Assembly: GCF_035556095.1 (NCBI RefSeq)
Contig: NZ_DATMFT010000026.1
Location: 150,097-214,096 of the forward strand
Source of the DNA: Parapedobacter sp035556095
GTDB taxonomy: Bacteria; Bacteroidota; Bacteroidia; Sphingobacteriales; Sphingobacteriaceae
Length of the DNA stretch: 64,000 nucleotides
Direction of reading: 5' to 3'
Shown: piece after piece, positions 63,601 through 64,000 of the stretch
How positions within the stretch are numbered: position 1 is the first letter of the stretch
Layout: each line of letters begins with the position of its first letter
Notes under the pieces: generated by a model
What the model was told of the DNA's origin: nothing
The model's input: the letters and a program-made list of their open reading frames with translations, nothing else
Databases searched by the model: none
Made by a program: the position numbers and the translations under genes

Positions 63601-64000
63601 TGATCAACGGACTGGCATCCAGCGACACCACCAAGGGCCTCGCCGTGATGCTGCCCGTCGTCGTGGTAGAGGTTGTAGTAATGCTATAGTTGGCCGCATC
63701 TACACCGCCCAGTTCGAAATCCTTAACCCATATTTCCTTATTGGTTCCGGCATTTTTATCGCGGTACAACGTCGTGCCACTCACCGTCACCGTTTCGCCA
63801 GTCAGTATGCCGCTAAGTTCGTAATTATCAGTAGCAAGCGTAGCCGCATCCGAGCCGTCATACACTTTCGTGATCAGTGGATCAGCAGACAACGAAACGG
63901 TCAGCTCCCTGGCCATGATATCGCCGGTGGTAGTCGCTGATACCGTTGAAAGCGCATAGTTGGCGTGATCAGCACCGTCCAGCACGAAGTCCGTCACCGT
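60638..64000 (-). CDS. Giant secreted YDG/MBG-repeat protein with T9SS type-B C-terminus (partial)
   Basis: At least 1119 residues of an extracellular adhesin-like protein; the frame is open to the window edge, so the N-terminus is missing. Residues (counted from 63997) show YDG modules starting near KVYDG at 44 and 134, MBG modules near 222, 301 and 380, again YDG near 461 and 552, MBG near 640 and 718, then MBG-like and Ig-like modules (about 796-1020). The last 90 residues, from VHPAVSPNGDGINEFLMIEGI to TYFYVVEIGTGGGTEYRQGYFVLRY, are a gliding-motility-associated type-B sorting domain, so the protein leaves through the type IX secretion system. Confidence 0.9.
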   Translation of the reverse strand, partial: TVTDFVLDGADHANYALSTVSATTTGDIMARELTVSLSADPLITKVYDGSDAATLATDNYELSGILTGETVTVSGTTLYRDKNAGTNKEIWVKDFELGGVDAANYSITTTSTTTTGSITARPLVVSLDASPLITKVYDGTPTATLTAGNYRLDGVIGNDDVTASGSAVYDSEHANKDKTITLAELLLDGNDAGNYTLTTTSGSTTGSITQRPLMIAAAMGQGKQYGEKDPVLAYEATGFAKVEDQHRVVGELSRIPGEDVRTYAIGIGTLTAGPNYTLDYIGADFTITPQTLTVTPDREQGKVYGENDSTLTYTVSGWQFDDSEAVLIGSLSREAGEDAGAYAINGGDLSAGINYTITQAEEVFHIHSAELTVTADGGQHKVYGSDDSVLTYNVTGFKRGDDERIFSGALSRVRGETPGVYGITQGTLAANGNYTVNYSGADFTIQRKPLTVVVNNYPAITKVYDANNAATLVAANYRLEGLVHGSDVTVSGTAVYRDINAGTDKEVWVTDFELGGADAANYSIIADTEVMTTGEITPKLLTVSVNTDSPITKIYDGTPTATLAAGHYRLSGIVDADLITVSGTAKYDDSNAGTEKIVTVTDLKLAGPDVSNYILTAVSAITEGRIMPRPLTVTVTAGQGKVYGSDDPALTFEATGFEGDDDERILMGGLERVRGEDVGTYAITQGTLDAGTNYTVDYIGSGFRITPLDVTVTVDGQTKVFGQSDPGLTYGVSPALVGGDGFRGALVREPGEAVGTYAINQGTLALSSNYTLTYNGAELEIKTSSTLTVAFEDRSFVYDGTAKSLSIEGELPAGTSVSYTGNGRTKVGSQTVTATIDGGANYEGLVLTATLDITPGMRTLRFPVLGPKTYGDVDFTPAATASSGEAITYTSSNPAVAEIGDSGLIRIVGAGEAEITATVPENSNYANRPEMSRVLAVGKAMQAITFTAPVEVNRAVGSLQLDVRTSSGLPVYLAIDDGQVATVGGTMLHIHRLGTINITAAQAGDGNHEAAEPVTVTLRVVDPASDFPVRVHPAVSPNGDGINEFLMIEGIRDYPDNRVSVANRNGTIVWEASGYDNDRIAFRGIGPGQQKLPAGTYFYVVEIGTGGGTEYRQGYFVLRY

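Noticed and set aside
60638..63997. Tandem repeats as a phase-variable short sequence repeat
   Set aside because: The repeats are whole protein modules of about 80-90 residues, not short in-frame or frameshifting tracts.
1..64000. CRISPR array, prophage or complete insertion sequence
   Set aside because: No regularly spaced short repeats with spacers, no phage structural genes and no intact transposase were seen.

Overview
The window looks like a chromosome segment of a Bacteroidota bacterium, most likely Sphingobacteriaceae (Pedobacter/Parapedobacter-like). The evidence is Bacteroidota-type promoters (TTG, 20 bp, TAnnTTTG) in front of several genes, no obvious Shine-Dalgarno dependence, an S46 dipeptidyl-peptidase, a type-B gliding/T9SS C-terminal sorting domain, an HU-CCDC81/SPOR protein and DUF2723 membrane proteins. 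The genus is inference. No complete mobile element, prophage or CRISPR array is visible.

Layout. 1-6.7 kb holds housekeeping and envelope genes: a DedA protein, a GNAT acetyltransferase, an S46 peptidase, a NamZ-like exo-muramidase, glucokinase, a truncated DUF488 gene and a DUF2945 gene. 6.9-10.4 kb is a large PAS/GAF histidine kinase with a stand-alone receiver. 10.4-16.4 kb has a DoxX-like membrane protein, a ThuA / sugar dehydrogenase / PKD / cytochrome c fusion lipoprotein, a possible permuted papain-like protein and panD.

16.8-32.1 kb is the accessory region of greatest interest. Eleven plus-strand gene starts (ten complete families) run in order: two heme-c, beta-propeller dehydrogenase-like lipoproteins, a DUF4432 epimerase-like protein, a cupin, two TIM-barrel sugar isomerases flanking a ThuA lipoprotein, an MFS transporter, a Gfo/Idh/MocA oxidoreductase and a DUF1080 lipoprotein. 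The family content fits oxidative sugar breakdown through keto-sugar (3-keto-glycoside-like) intermediates, with no SusCD pair and no classical glycoside hydrolase. The first dehydrogenase gene is bracketed by two decayed copies of one repeat whose reading frame resembles the N-terminus of an IS110-family transposase.

32.1-37.0 kb carries an alpha/beta hydrolase, a DHH phosphoesterase, an FKBP isomerase, TatD and type I asparaginase. 37.0-46.3 kb on the minus strand is a TPR protein, an outer-membrane beta-barrel, a SPOR protein, ExbB, ExbD, TonB and folC: an apparent dedicated energy-transduction and envelope module. Then come pyrB, pyrR, a RES/Xre toxin-antitoxin pair and two tandem DUF2723 paralogues. 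55.4-59.8 kb on the plus strand is a core block: tRNA-Gln, prs, rplY/ctc, pth, gltA and a DUF2200 gene. The window ends inside a giant minus-strand secreted protein of YDG/MBG repeats with a T9SS type-B C-terminus, whose N-terminus lies outside the window.
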